Shown in pieces: positions 54,682-64,000 of a DNA stretch of 64,000 nucleotides (position 1 is the stretch's first letter; every line of letters starts with the position of its first letter). Source of the stretch: Vibrio splendidus (GTDB lineage: Bacteria; Pseudomonadota; Gammaproteobacteria; Enterobacterales; Vibrionaceae). The notes under the pieces are model-generated. The model was not told where the DNA came from. It saw nothing but the letters and a program-made list of their open reading frames with translations, and did not search any database. The translations under genes and the position numbers were made by a program. The DNA is taken from the NCBI RefSeq assembly GCF_002873455.1, contig NZ_MCUN01000013.1:248001-312000 (forward strand), read 5' to 3'.

Positions 54682-54903
54682 CTTTTACTCCACGTTTTGT
54701 CGTAAGTTTTATTCTGTACTAGCAATTAGCCACTACTTTATAGGCGGCATATTATAGAGAAAAATTGGAAGTCGAGCGAGGTAAATCTCAGATAATTCAG
54801 AGTTGATGATGCAGAAACTAATGCAACCGGCTCAATATCCACGAGCTCAGGTCAATACGCGAGCTTAGATCAATAAGACACGTACGCAATTTTCTATATA
54901 CAT
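54682..54903. other. cmk upstream region
   Basis: No gene seen. On the minus strand a TATAAT box (plus ATTATA at 54751-54756) lies about 70 bases before cmk and is a plausible -10; no convincing -35 was found. The remaining sequence contains the small tandem repeat at 54840-54875. Confidence 0.4.
54840..54875. repeat. Two imperfect 18-bp tandem copies
   Basis: CACGAGCTCAGGTCAATA and CGCGAGCTTAGATCAATA follow directly, matching at 15 of 18 positions, between cmk and the kdsB terminator. No role is assigned. Confidence 0.6.
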
Positions 54904-54929
54904 AAAAAAGCCTCGCAATAAACAAGGCT
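54904..54929 (-). terminator. Terminator of kdsB
   Basis: On the minus strand AGCCTTGT and GCGAGGCT pair over UUAUU with two wobble pairs, followed by UUUUU. It closes the lpxK-ycaR-kdsB operon. Confidence 0.75.
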
Positions 54930-54960
54930 CAGCGGTGTTCAGTAAACATCTCAACGAAGC

Positions 54961-55707
54961 TTAGCCAATAATAGCTCGAACCGCTTCTAGGTCTTCAGGC
55001 GTATCAACGCCAGCAGCAGGTGCCTCAACCGCAACATCTACATGGATTTTTTCACCATACCAAAGTACGCGTAACTGCTCTAGGCATTCAATGCGCTCAA
55101 GGGTACTTGGTTCCCAATTGATATAAGTATTGATAAAACCCGCACGGTAAGCATAAATACCAACATGACGAAGCAATGGAGATTCAGCTACAGTACCGTT
55201 GTTCGCGTAAGCATCGCGATCCCAAGGGATGGTTGCTCGGCTAAAGTATAGAGCGTACCCGTCTTTGTCGGTCACAACTTTTACGGCATTAGGGTTAAAC
55301 ACTTCATCAGCATGAGTAATTTCCACACCTAGTGTTGCCATCGGTGCTGTACTGTTCGCAAGGTTATTCGCAACCTGATTAATGATCGCAGGTGGGATAA
55401 GTGGTTCATCACCTTGAACATTAACGATAATATGATCATCAGGAATTTTCATTACTTCAATCACTTCAGCTAAGCGTTCAGTGCCTGATTCATGATTAGG
55501 TGATGTCATACAAACGGTCGCGCCAAATGCTTTAGCCGCTTTTTCAACTCGAGCATCGTCGGTAGCGATAATAACGTTATCAGCACCCGCCTTCATTGAT
55601 TGTTCGTATACCCATTGAATCATCGGCTTTCCACCAATATCAGCGAGAGGCTTACCAGGTAAGCGGCTCGATTGATATCTTGCAGGTATAACAACCGTAT
55701 AAGACAT
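54961..55707 (-). CDS. kdsB: CMP-Kdo synthetase
   Basis: Activates Kdo with CTP for attachment to lipid A precursor. The 248-residue nucleotidyltransferase shows [31 protein letters not shown] (metal Asp), and [12 protein letters not shown]. The ATG overlaps the stop of the small ycaR gene by one base (TAATG). Works downstream of lpxK and msbA in the same cluster. Confidence 0.97.
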   Translation of the reverse strand: MSYTVVIPARYQSSRLPGKPLADIGGKPMIQWVYEQSMKAGADNVIIATDDARVEKAAKAFGATVCMTSPNHESGTERLAEVIEVMKIPDDHIIVNVQGDEPLIPPAIINQVANNLANSTAPMATLGVEITHADEVFNPNAVKVVTDKDGYALYFSRATIPWDRDAYANNGTVAESPLLRHVGIYAYRAGFINTYINWEPSTLERIECLEQLRVLWYGEKIHVDVAVEAPAAGVDTPEDLEAVRAIIG

Positions 55708-55886
55708 TACTTACCCTCATCCATTGAAACGGTACGAGCTTCAGGTTCAAGAAGAACAGGAATACCTTCTTTGATTGGGTAAGCAAGGCGATCAATTTTA
55801 CAAACAAGCTCTTGCTTATCCTTATCAAAAGTTAGTTTACCTTTGCATACAGGGCAAGCAACGATCTCAAGCAGACGGTGATCCAT
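55707..55886 (-). CDS. ycaR: YcaR-family (UPF0434/Trm112-like) small zinc protein
   Basis: A 59-residue protein starting [18 protein letters not shown], then [24 protein letters not shown]. The CPxC pair plus the third Cys in LVCK match the Trm112/UPF0434 fold. In E. coli ycaR sits between lpxK and kdsB, exactly as here; it overlaps the lpxK end by 20 bases and the kdsB start by one. Its exact role is unknown; Trm112 proteins usually hold methyltransferases. Confidence 0.9.
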   Translation of the reverse strand: MDHRLLEIVACPVCKGKLTFDKDKQELVCKIDRLAYPIKEGIPVLLEPEARTVSMDEGK

Positions 55887-56874
55887 AGTATTCCATAACC
55901 TCTTTTATTCTTTTTAAAATTTGCTGTTGCGACTCTTCATCGAACTGAGCAGAAACCGGAAGATACCACCAGTTGTCTTGCGCATAGTGTTCGCATTTTA
56001 CAGCGTCTTTTTCTGTCATAATTATATTCATACCCTTTTTTGCTAAGGCATGAAGTTCATCTTTGTCAAAATCTTGATGGTCAGCGAAGCCCTGTGTGTA
56101 AACCACATCACCATCAAGATCTTCTAATGTTTTAAAAAAGCGCGGTGGATGACCAATACCAGCAAAAGCGACAAGCTTCTGTAATTCTGCTACCGACGTT
56201 TTCTGGCCAGTCTTCAGGTTAACTGCTTGGCTTGGTAGCAAAGACATCGAAAACTCTCGTCCTTGCGCTCTACCGCCATTGTTGACCAAAAAATCCACGT
56301 CATCTAAGCGAGATATCGGCTCTCTCAATGGACCCAAAGGAATTAGGCATTCACTACCAAAGCGTCTCGCACCGTCGATAACCGCAAATTCAATATCGCG
56401 TTCAAGTGCATAATGTTGTAGGCCATCATCCGTGATGATGACATCAACCCCTTCGCTCAACAAAACCTTTACCGCATTTGCACGCACAGGATCGACTGCG
56501 ACAGGCGCACCTGTTCGCTTTCGAATTAAACGAGGTTCATCACCAGAGTGTTCAGCAGGTGTGTTTTCATCTAATACTAACGGGTAGCTTGGCGCTTTTG
56601 CTCCATAACCTCGAGAAACTACTCCCGGCTTGAAGCCGCTAGCTTGAAGCACCTCAACTAACCAAATAACAACCGGTGTTTTACCATTACCACCAGCGGT
56701 AATATTACCAACAACAATTACTGGTAAGGGCGGACGGTAGGTCTCTTTTTTACCGGATAGATAAGCGTCACGTCTTTGACCGCTGATCATTTTAAAAAGC
56801 AGACTCAATGGCCACAGTAGCGGCCAAAGAAGGTATTTTAACGGATGATTGTTAAACCAAATCTTTTCGATCAC
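55867..56874 (-). CDS. lpxK: Tetraacyldisaccharide 4-kinase
   Basis: Phosphorylates the lipid A precursor at the 4-prime position on the inner membrane. The 335-residue P-loop kinase has an N-terminal membrane helix (about 10-30), [12 protein letters not shown] as Walker [10 protein letters not shown], and [17 protein letters not shown]. The ATG start MIEKIWFNN follows 14 bases after the msbA stop. Steps before it (lpxH) and after it (kdsB, msbA) are all in this window. Confidence 0.96.
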   Translation of the reverse strand: MIEKIWFNNHPLKYLLWPLLWPLSLLFKMISGQRRDAYLSGKKETYRPPLPVIVVGNITAGGNGKTPVVIWLVEVLQASGFKPGVVSRGYGAKAPSYPLVLDENTPAEHSGDEPRLIRKRTGAPVAVDPVRANAVKVLLSEGVDVIITDDGLQHYALERDIEFAVIDGARRFGSECLIPLGPLREPISRLDDVDFLVNNGGRAQGREFSMSLLPSQAVNLKTGQKTSVAELQKLVAFAGIGHPPRFFKTLEDLDGDVVYTQGFADHQDFDKDELHALAKKGMNIIMTEKDAVKCEHYAQDNWWYLPVSAQFDEESQQQILKRIKEVMEYYGSPSA

Positions 56875-56888
56875 AACAAGACCTAATC

Positions 56889-58637
56889 TTATCCGCTGAA
56901 CTGAATTCGGTGGAGTTGTGCATAAGCGCCATCATGCGCGATTAGCTCCGCGTGTGCACCTCTTTCTACAATACGACCATCATCAACCACTAAGATCTCA
57001 TCGGCTTGTTCGATAGTAGAGAGTCTGTGAGCGATAACCAATACTGTCTTATCCTTTTGCAGTTCTTCTAACGCAGATTGGATCGCTCTCTCTGATTCAG
57101 TATCCAAAGCCGATGTGGCTTCATCAAGAATCAATACTGGAGCCTCTCTTAACAACGCTCTTGCAATAGCAATACGCTGTCTTTGGCCACCTGATAGAGT
57201 ACTACCATTCTCACCCACAACTGTATCAATGCCATTTTCCATGCCTTCGATAAACTCACTTGCATGAGCAAGCTTAGCCGCGTGTTCAATCTGTTCTCGG
57301 GAATATTGTTCTTCCGCTGCGTAAGCAATGTTGTTTGCGACCGTATCGTTAAATAGGTGTACATTTTGAGAAACAAGCGCAAAGTGCTCACGTAAGTTTC
57401 TCAATTCGTAATCACGAATGTCGTGGCCATCAAGTTCAATAGAGCCTGAGTCTACATCATAAAAACGAGTAAATAGGTTCGCAATGGTACTTTTGCCTGA
57501 GCCCGAACGGCCAACGAGAGCAACGGTCTTGCCTTTCGGTATATTAAAACTGACCTTATTAAGCGCTGGTTTCTCAGCACCTTGGTAAGTAAATGTCACA
57601 TCTTTTACCGCAACTTCACCCGTTACGGTTTTAGGCTTCAACGTACCTTTGTTTTGCTCCGTATCTAAATCCATCAAACCAAATAGGGTAGTACTCGCCG
57701 CCATACCACGTTGGAACTGAGACGTTACACTCGTCAGTGCTTTTAATGGACGCATTAAGCCGAACATCGCAGAGAAAATAACAGTAAATGTACCGGGGGT
57801 TAGCTCAGCTCGAATAGAGTCAAAGCTAGCTAAGATCAACACCGTCACAACTGCAATAGACGCTATCATTTGAATGATTGGATTCGCTGCCGCTTGTGCT
57901 GTTACTAACTTCATACTCTGTTGGCGCATTTGGTTGCTAACTTGATCAAAACGTTGCTTCTCTATATCTTGACCACCATAAGTGAGAACCACTTTATGGC
58001 CTTTCAACATTTGCTCTGCCGAAGAAGCCACATGACCCATGCTGGTTTGCATGTTTTTAGAGATCTTTCTAAATCGCTTAGAAACTATAGTAATAGCCCA
58101 AGCGACAACTGGTGCAACCGCAAACAATACCAAAGACAACTGCCAACTATTCCAAAACATTAGCGTCAGCAAACCAATGATGCTGGCACCTTCACGAACG
58201 ATACTCACCAAAGCTTTACTGGTCGCAGCAGATACTTGCTCTGAGTCATAAGTAATTCGAGATAGCAGTGCGCCCGTCTGTTCTTTATCAAAAAAAGATA
58301 CAGGCATGTGCATGAAGTGACTGAAAATTTTACGTCTAATCTCCATCACTACATTGCCAGAAACCCAACTCAAGCAATAGGTTGAAACGAAGCCACTCAC
58401 TCCACGAATGAACATCATGGCAAAGATAATGATCGGGAGTGTGCGTAAAAAGTCAGATTCAGCGTTACCAAAACCTTCATCAAGCAGAGGCTTCAGTAAA
58501 GAAATCATATAGGTATCAGAAACGGCATTTATAATAAGCGCAATAACCGCAACACCAAGGCCGGCCTTATACAGTCGAATATAAGTCCAAAGTCTTTTAA
58601 ATGTGACCCAGGTAGTTTCATCTGTTTGTGTTGACAT
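56889..58637 (-). CDS. msbA: Lipid A export ATP-binding/permease protein MsbA
   Basis: Flips lipid A core across the inner membrane. The half-transporter has six membrane helices (about 20-320) and an ABC domain with Walker [11 protein letters not shown] (about 375), signature LSGGQRQR (about 479), Walker [12 protein letters not shown] and H-loop IAHRLST. The start is ATG at 58637 ([16 protein letters not shown]), giving 582 residues as in V. cholerae; a longer start adds seven unconserved residues. Confidence 0.96.
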   Translation of the reverse strand: MSTQTDETTWVTFKRLWTYIRLYKAGLGVAVIALIINAVSDTYMISLLKPLLDEGFGNAESDFLRTLPIIIFAMMFIRGVSGFVSTYCLSWVSGNVVMEIRRKIFSHFMHMPVSFFDKEQTGALLSRITYDSEQVSAATSKALVSIVREGASIIGLLTLMFWNSWQLSLVLFAVAPVVAWAITIVSKRFRKISKNMQTSMGHVASSAEQMLKGHKVVLTYGGQDIEKQRFDQVSNQMRQQSMKLVTAQAAANPIIQMIASIAVVTVLILASFDSIRAELTPGTFTVIFSAMFGLMRPLKALTSVTSQFQRGMAASTTLFGLMDLDTEQNKGTLKPKTVTGEVAVKDVTFTYQGAEKPALNKVSFNIPKGKTVALVGRSGSGKSTIANLFTRFYDVDSGSIELDGHDIRDYELRNLREHFALVSQNVHLFNDTVANNIAYAAEEQYSREQIEHAAKLAHASEFIEGMENGIDTVVGENGSTLSGGQRQRIAIARALLREAPVLILDEATSALDTESERAIQSALEELQKDKTVLVIAHRLSTIEQADEILVVDDGRIVERGAHAELIAHDGAYAQLHRIQFSG

Positions 58638-58668
58638 AGAATCGCTTAATTTTCTCACAATAATCTAT

Positions 58669-60996
58669 CTATTCTACTCCCTTACGAAGCATCTGCCTAT
58701 ACCACTGCCTGCCTTGTTGTTCTCTAATCGTATGATATTTCCAACCTTCCTGACTGATAGTGATGGTTATTTGTCCGCTTTCCCCGGTATCAAGCCAAGC
58801 ACCGCCCGTTTTATGATAACGCTCAATCACAGATTTGCTTGGCATTCCCCACTGATTACCTTTGGCCAAAGAAGCGATGGCTAACTGAGGTGAAACTGCC
58901 TCAATAAACGGCTTAATCGACGACGAATTACTACCATGATGCGGGACAAGCATCACGTCGCTCTTGAGCCGCTGACCTTCTCGAGCAAGTAACCACTCAC
59001 TTACCCGTTCAATATCACCAGTTAGCAACATCGAGAACTCAGAATTAGGCTCAAAAATCCTGACCACACACGAATGTGGGTTATACGCCCTCTTTACTTT
59101 TTGAGGTGGCCATAAAACCTCAAACTCTAGGCCCTGCCAGTTCCACGCCTCTCCCAAAGTACATGTTTGGATATTCGACTGAACTTGAACAGTTGTTTGT
59201 GTTTGTTGATTGATGTTCTGACTGGCTCTTATCCACTTAGGATTGTAGTTTTCAAGTAACACCGGATAGCCACCAGCGTGATCAGAATCGAAATGACTCA
59301 CTATCACACCTTCCAACTCATGAATTCCCCTCTGATTTAAAATAGGGATCAGCAAGGATTCAACAATCGAACCTCCCGGCCACGCGTTGCCGAGATCGTA
59401 AACAACGACCTGATTGTTCTTTTCCAAAACTAAAGACAACCCATGCCCAACATCCAAGATATCGATTGTTAATTTTTTTTGCTGCTTACCAAACTCCCAC
59501 CACAGTACAAACACTGCAATGACCAATATTGAAAGTGTTCGTTTGAGATACCGACTGACAAATCCGAAAAACAAGATGAGAAACACAGACAACACCATAG
59601 TGTGGTTATCCACTTCAATCCAAAATTGTTCAGAGAAAGGAAGGCTAATTACGAGAGGCTCAAGTGACAAGTCGACCAACGTCCATAGTTGTTCAGAAAA
59701 ACCATTGCCTAACACTGTTAGGCTCATCATGTCAGGCACTGACTCCAATATTAAGCTAATTAACATCGCAAGAAACAGTAGCGGGATCGTCACCATCGAT
59801 ACCCAAGGCAAAAGGAGCAAGTTGTAGAGAACAGAGATTAGACTCACCCCTTTGAAAAACAGTATCGAAAAGGGAGCGATAAGAAATGTCAGCATCAGCT
59901 GAATCTTGATGAGCTGCAGCACTCGATCGATAAGAGTGGCGTTTAAAGATGATGACTGACTATTCAGGGCAATATAAATAACGGCACCCAACGCACCAAA
60001 GGACAGCCAAAAGCTGCTCGACAATGCTGAAAACGGCCAAATCAACAAAACCACACACAGGCTTAAGGCGACATACCGAAACCAACTGATATTTTGCCCA
60101 CGCCACAAGAAATAGCTCGCGATAATACACATCACCAAGGCTCTCAAGGTTGGCAGCGTAAATCCAGCAAACCAACTGTAGAAATAGGCTAAGCTGAGCC
60201 CAAATATTGTAGGAAACCAAAGAAATGAAGGTGAGAGTAACCTGAATATCTTTCCTACCTGATAGCCAATACCAAAGGCAATCCCAATATGCAGCCCCGA
60301 GATAGCCATCAAATGAATCAAACCGCTACTTTTGAGCAAATCCCAACGCTGAGGATGAATAAGGTCTCGGTAACCAAAACTCAAAGCCATAATGAGGTCT
60401 TGGTTTGCTAACAGACTTAACCTTTCAAGACGATTCTCAAACCAATGGGACCGCATATTGGTATTGGTATGAACTCGATATTTGGTACCGGCTCTGTAAG
60501 TTGCATTGGCAACCACACCGGTACTAAACAAATACTTTTCTAGATCAAAACCTGCTTCATTGAGTTTACCCCACACCGGTTTTATTGAGGCTGATAAATA
60601 GACATCATCCCCGAGCGTCAACTTAAAAGGAGTAAACAAACGCAATTTTATCAATTGAGGAAGGATTAATTTTTCGCCGCCAATTGATCTGGCTACTATT
60701 ACGCTTTCAAAACCGTGGCTATTTTCACTAAAAAGGCTAACAACCGAAGCATTTATGGTAGTATTCTGCCCTGATTGGAATAAATGACTCGTTTGTATTT
60801 CAATCGCATTCCCTAGGCTGATAACTAGTATCAATGCTGTTGCTAGACCTCTTGCACTCCGGAAAACGCTATACTGTGTTGATGCTAACAGTAACAACAG
60901 CATCAATGGTGCCCAAACCCAATGTGGCATCACAGGCCAGAAGCTGGCAGACACAACTGTCGCAGCAAATGAAATCAAGAACCACGTGTTAAACAA
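58669..60996 (-). CDS. comEC: ComEC/Rec2 DNA uptake channel
   Basis: Inner-membrane channel for single-stranded transforming DNA. 775 residues: N-terminal helices and an OB-like soluble domain (about 70-175), the competence domain with many helices (LIHLMAISGLHIGIAFGIGY), and a C-terminal metallo-beta-lactamase domain with DVGHGLSLVL, VSHFDSDHAGGY, LLTGDIE and VPHHGS, metal ligands present. Lies 31 bases upstream of msbA, as in the E. coli ycaI-msbA order. Competence is well established in vibrios grown on chitin; this gene alone does not show it is active here. Confidence 0.93.
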   Translation of the reverse strand: MFNTWFLISFAATVVSASFWPVMPHWVWAPLMLLLLLASTQYSVFRSARGLATALILVISLGNAIEIQTSHLFQSGQNTTINASVVSLFSENSHGFESVIVARSIGGEKLILPQLIKLRLFTPFKLTLGDDVYLSASIKPVWGKLNEAGFDLEKYLFSTGVVANATYRAGTKYRVHTNTNMRSHWFENRLERLSLLANQDLIMALSFGYRDLIHPQRWDLLKSSGLIHLMAISGLHIGIAFGIGYQVGKIFRLLSPSFLWFPTIFGLSLAYFYSWFAGFTLPTLRALVMCIIASYFLWRGQNISWFRYVALSLCVVLLIWPFSALSSSFWLSFGALGAVIYIALNSQSSSLNATLIDRVLQLIKIQLMLTFLIAPFSILFFKGVSLISVLYNLLLLPWVSMVTIPLLFLAMLISLILESVPDMMSLTVLGNGFSEQLWTLVDLSLEPLVISLPFSEQFWIEVDNHTMVLSVFLILFFGFVSRYLKRTLSILVIAVFVLWWEFGKQQKKLTIDILDVGHGLSLVLEKNNQVVVYDLGNAWPGGSIVESLLIPILNQRGIHELEGVIVSHFDSDHAGGYPVLLENYNPKWIRASQNINQQTQTTVQVQSNIQTCTLGEAWNWQGLEFEVLWPPQKVKRAYNPHSCVVRIFEPNSEFSMLLTGDIERVSEWLLAREGQRLKSDVMLVPHHGSNSSSIKPFIEAVSPQLAIASLAKGNQWGMPSKSVIERYHKTGGAWLDTGESGQITITISQEGWKYHTIREQQGRQWYRQMLRKGVE

Positions 60997-61013
60997 GAGA
61001 GTAGCTTCCTCCT

Positions 61014-61526
61014 ATGCCAAGAAAGTTTATCAAACGATTTATGCCTGACCATGAGCTCATCAAGCGTCAGAAAGCATTGAAAGTTTTTGGCAATGTTTTG
61101 TACAACCCCAACTTATGGTGTCTTAATCGTCGCTCTGCGGCTGGTGCGTTCGCTGTTGGGTTATTCATGGCGTTTGTCCCTTTACCAAGTCAAATGATTA
61201 TGTCTGCAGGCCTTGCGGTCGCATGTGGTGTAAACCTACCGCTGTCTGTCGCACTAGTTTGGATCAGTAACCCTGTGACTATGCCTGTGCTGTTCTACTT
61301 TGCTTATAAAGTAGGCGCATTTGTGATGCATGTGCCGCCTCAAGCCTTTCATTTCGAACTGTCTTGGGACTTCATCTTGGCGCAAATGAGCACCATAGGA
61401 CCTCCGTTCCTATTGGGTTGCCTGATTTGCGGCGTGGTTTCTGCAATGGTTGGCTATTTTGGTATTCGCGGGTTATGGCGTTACTCAGTAGTAAGAAGCT
61501 GGAAGAAGCGTCAAGCTAGGTACTGA
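61014..61526 (+). CDS. DUF2062 membrane protein
   Basis: A 170-residue protein with two or three membrane segments (about 45-65, 75-105, 128-150) and the DUF2062 signature FAVGLFMAFVPLPSQMIMSAGLAV...LPLSVALVWISNPVTMPVLFY. Basic ends suggest cytoplasmic termini. Function unknown; divergent from comEC, convergent with lolE. Confidence 0.85.
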   Translation: MPRKFIKRFMPDHELIKRQKALKVFGNVLYNPNLWCLNRRSAAGAFAVGLFMAFVPLPSQMIMSAGLAVACGVNLPLSVALVWISNPVTMPVLFYFAYKVGAFVMHVPPQAFHFELSWDFILAQMSTIGPPFLLGCLICGVVSAMVGYFGIRGLWRYSVVRSWKKRQARY

Positions 61527-61663
61527 ACCATTTTCCCTGATTATTCAATCTATCCTTGTATGTGCTTCACTTAAAACGCACATAAGTTAAAGTCAGATGA
61601 ACCACTGAACCCTGCAATATTGGTATGTAACCAAAGTAGTAAAGAATACAAAGTGAATTCAAT

Positions 61664-61693
61664 AAAAAAGGATCCCATCAGGGATCCTTTTTT
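61664..61693. terminator. Bidirectional terminator between DUF2062 gene and lolE
   Basis: AAAAAAGGATCCC and GGGATCCTTTTTT form a perfect 13-bp stem on a 4-base loop with A and T runs at both edges. Confidence 0.92.
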
Positions 61694-61745
61694 GTTTGTA
61701 TCGATTGTATATAGCAAATCATGCCATGACGTATTACTTAAAGCA

Positions 61746-62990
61746 TTACTTCGAACTAAGCACCGAGGCTGGGTTTAGCTTGGCCGCTCGTGAGGCTGGA
61801 TACCATGTAGCAAGTAAGCTCAACACAATCGCGGTACCGGAAACCACAACAACATCCGTCATATCAAGTTGTGATGGCAAGAAGTCGACAAAGTAGATAT
61901 CACCGGACAAAAACTGGTGGTCGACCAACTTTTCGAGCCCTTTGATAAGCGTAGTGAGATTAAGCGCCACCAAGACACCTATCGCACTCCCGACTAAGCT
62001 GCCTAATACACCCGAGAATACGCCCTGCCAAACAAAGATGCGTTTAACAAGGCCGTCTGATGCGCCCATAGTTCTTAAGATCGCGATCTCCGATGCTCTG
62101 TCTTTGACTGCCATCATTAAGGTCGAGACAATATTGAAACAAGCCACACCAATAACCAGTACCATCACCAGATACATGATGGTGCGAACCAATTGAATAT
62201 CTCGATACAAGAAACCAAACTTCTGTTGCCAGCTGCGTAGGTACACATACACATCAAGCTGGTTACCCACTTCACGCACAATAGAGTTCGCATTCAGCAC
62301 ATCGGTCACTTTTAAAGAAACTCCGGTTACTGCCTCGCCTAGGTTTGCGTAAGCTTGAGCATCGCCAATCGGGATTAGCGCCAAGCTGTGGTCTATCTGG
62401 CCATTAAGCGTCAGTAAGCCAACCACTTTCACTCGAACTCGTTTTGGCGCCTGAACTTTCACAGAACCGTTAACCGTTGGAATCATCAAAGTCAGATAGT
62501 CACCCACTTTTGCCCCCAACACGTTAGCCACACCAGAACCTAAGATGATTTGTTGTTGCCCTGCTTTAAACTCGCTCCAAGCTTGTTTATCGATAAATTT
62601 CGATAGGCTTGATACCTGTTGTTCAAGTTGTGGGTCAACACCGCGAACTTCAATTGCTTTGAGTTCTTTGCCCTTTTCAGCAAGCGCGGTAATTTTTACA
62701 TAGGGTGCTGCAGCTACAACTTTATCATTTTTCACCGACTGCTCAATCACATGCTCCCACCGAGTAACTGGCTCATTCACTCCCTCGAATTCACCATGTG
62801 GGATAACAGAAAGTACACGTGACTCAAGCTCTCGCTCAAAACCATTCATCGCAGATAAACCAATGATGATCACGGCAACACCCACGGCAATACCAATCGT
62901 CGAAGACAAAGAGATAAATGACACCATCTTGTCTCGTTGTTTCGCTCGGCTAAATCGGCCACCTATCAATAGAGATAAAGAAGAAAACAC
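61746..62990 (-). CDS. lolE: LolE, lipoprotein-releasing system permease
   Basis: One of two membrane subunits of LolCDE, which lifts outer-membrane lipoproteins from the inner membrane. 414 residues: N-terminal helix (about 25-50), a large periplasmic domain, then three C-terminal helices (about 270-400) with the FtsX-like MAVKDRASEIAILRTMGAS coupling segment that touches LolD. The start is GTG directly after the lolD stop, with GAGGAG upstream. Receives cargo for LolA, encoded near 39 kb. Confidence 0.94.
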   Translation of the reverse strand: MFSSLSLLIGGRFSRAKQRDKMVSFISLSSTIGIAVGVAVIIIGLSAMNGFERELESRVLSVIPHGEFEGVNEPVTRWEHVIEQSVKNDKVVAAAPYVKITALAEKGKELKAIEVRGVDPQLEQQVSSLSKFIDKQAWSEFKAGQQQIILGSGVANVLGAKVGDYLTLMIPTVNGSVKVQAPKRVRVKVVGLLTLNGQIDHSLALIPIGDAQAYANLGEAVTGVSLKVTDVLNANSIVREVGNQLDVYVYLRSWQQKFGFLYRDIQLVRTIMYLVMVLVIGVACFNIVSTLMMAVKDRASEIAILRTMGASDGLVKRIFVWQGVFSGVLGSLVGSAIGVLVALNLTTLIKGLEKLVDHQFLSGDIYFVDFLPSQLDMTDVVVVSGTAIVLSLLATWYPASRAAKLNPASVLSSK

Positions 62991-63683
62991 TTAGCTCTCC
63001 TCTTTTTCTACGTTGACCAACAAACCGTCTTGCATGTGAAGTTGACGATCCATCTTGTCAGCAAGTTCACCATCATGAGTCACAACCAAAAAGGCCGTGT
63101 CGTACTCGCGGTTTAGTTCTCGCATTAAGTCGTATATAGAAAGCGCTGTGTTGTGATCAAGGTTGCCGGTAGGCTCATCCGCCAACACCAAAGCAGGTTT
63201 ATTGACTAACGCACGAGCAATTGCCACACGTTGCCTCTCACCACCAGAAAGCTCTGAAGGTCGGTGGTCAACACGATGACTCAATCCAACTTTATCCAAC
63301 AGACGTTGCGCTTCTTCTTTTGCTTTAGCTGGCTTTTCACCACCAATCAGCAGCGGCATTGCCACGTTTTCTAACGCTGAAAAGTCCGAAAGAAGATGAT
63401 GGAATTGATAAACAAAACCAAGATGCTGGTTGCGAAGCTTCGCTTGCTTATTCGAACTCAAAGACGCCAAGTCTTGTCCAAGAAAGCTTACGCTACCGTC
63501 AGAAGCATCATCCAACGCCCCCAAGATATGTAATAGCGTACTTTTACCCGACCCAGAAGTACCAATGATAGCAACTAGCTCACCCTTTTCTATTTCGAAG
63601 CTAACTCCCTTGAGAACCTCAGTATCTAACGAGCCTTCACGGTACGTTTTACGGATATCATTACATTGAAGAAAATTACTCAT
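62991..63683 (-). CDS. lolD: LolD, lipoprotein-releasing ABC ATPase
   Basis: Energises LolCE. The 230-residue ATPase shows Walker [10 protein letters not shown] (41-49), Q-loop VYQFHHLL, signature LSGGERQR (145-152), Walker [14 protein letters not shown], and H-loop VVTHDGEL. The ATG overlaps the lolC end by eight bases (ATGAGTAA). Confidence 0.96.
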   Translation of the reverse strand: MSNFLQCNDIRKTYREGSLDTEVLKGVSFEIEKGELVAIIGTSGSGKSTLLHILGALDDASDGSVSFLGQDLASLSSNKQAKLRNQHLGFVYQFHHLLSDFSALENVAMPLLIGGEKPAKAKEEAQRLLDKVGLSHRVDHRPSELSGGERQRVAIARALVNKPALVLADEPTGNLDHNTALSIYDLMRELNREYDTAFLVVTHDGELADKMDRQLHMQDGLLVNVEKEES

Positions 63684-64000
63684 AACGAAGGGCCTCAGCA
63701 GGTTTCACAGACGATGCACGATAAGAAGGGAATACAGTGGCAATCAGGCTAAGTGCAATAGCCAGAACCACAACAACAGCGATTTGAATTGGGTTAATTA
63801 GAATTGGCAACTGTCCACCAAATGAAAACAGAGCAACACCCATTGCCTCTAAAATAGTATTGAGGTTCATCGCTAAGGCAACGCCTAACACGCCACCTGA
63901 CAGAGCACCAATCACGCCGCTACTTGCGCCTTGAACCATGAAGATCCCCATCACTTGACCATCAGTCATGCCTTGGGTTTTAAGAATAGCCACTTCAGAT
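63676..64000 (-). CDS. lolC: LolC, lipoprotein-releasing system permease (C-terminal part, partial)
   Basis: Runs off the right edge of the window; about 108 C-terminal codons are seen. [24 protein letters not shown] is the coupling and helix entrance typical of LolC/E, followed by two membrane helices and the end [17 protein letters not shown]. Completes the lolCDE operon, which continues into lolD by an eight-base overlap. Confidence 0.92.
   Translation of the reverse strand, partial: SEVAILKTQGMTDGQVMGIFMVQGASSGVIGALSGGVLGVALAMNLNTILEAMGVALFSFGGQLPILINPIQIAVVVVLAIALSLIATVFPSYRASSVKPAEALRYE

Overview
The window reads as a stretch of Vibrio chromosome 1 (family Vibrionaceae). The split is mostly core housekeeping genes at moderate GC, and many proteins (BioB, HisD, MsbA, MiaE, H-NS/VicH, Gsk) look close to Vibrio cholerae and other gammaproteobacterial versions. 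The marine splendidus-type vibrios are my best guess, but species cannot be fixed from this sequence. I see no insertion sequence, prophage, CRISPR array, rRNA or tRNA gene.

Layout. 1-4.7 kb: end of an SDR oxidoreductase, a YdcF-like protein, tdk, cysS, ppiB, lpxH. 4.7-6.7 kb: an EAL/HDOD protein with a TTG start, and ychJ. 6.8-14.5 kb: the complete histidine operon hisGDCBHAFI on the minus strand, with a leader peptide of five consecutive histidines, an attenuator and a likely promoter. 14.5-16.8 kb: an NhaC-family antiporter gene behind a lysine riboswitch. 16.8-24.2 kb: H-NS (VicH), inosine/guanosine kinase, mnmA-hflD-purB, htpX and small unknown genes; both gsk and purB have PurR-type operators. 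24.2-29.5 kb: bioBFCD divergent from bioA across a BirA-type operator. 29.5-36.0 kb: the one accessory-looking block, a three-gene phosphorelay resembling VieSAB (hybrid kinase with two periplasmic solute-binding domains; REC-EAL phosphodiesterase; REC-TPR protein). 36-46.2 kb: serS, rarA, lolA, ftsK, lrp divergent from ald, and a Methyltransf_32-type methyltransferase. 46.3-54.7 kb: cysB, an unknown membrane-anchored coiled-coil protein, miaE, pyrF, lapB-lapA, ihfB, rpsA, cmk. 55-64 kb: the envelope cluster kdsB, ycaR, lpxK, msbA and comEC, a DUF2062 protein, then lolE, lolD and a partial lolC.

How the genes work together. Lipid A and envelope building recurs: lpxH, kdsB, lpxK and msbA make and flip lipid A-Kdo precursors, lapB/lapA tune LPS synthesis, and lolA with lolCDE moves lipoproteins. 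Amino acid and cofactor supply is under RNA or repressor control that can be read in the DNA: His attenuation, a lysine riboswitch, PurR boxes and a BirA box. Two cyclic-di-GMP related units (EAL/HDOD and the VieSAB-like block) suggest lifestyle signalling.

The best candidates for something under-described are the VieSAB-like system, whose EAL regulator ends without the DNA-binding domain known from VieA, with three dyad elements in its leader; and the riboswitch expression platform upstream of nhaC. No wholly new multi-gene system was evident. All functions are inferred from motifs and remembered families; no database search was run.
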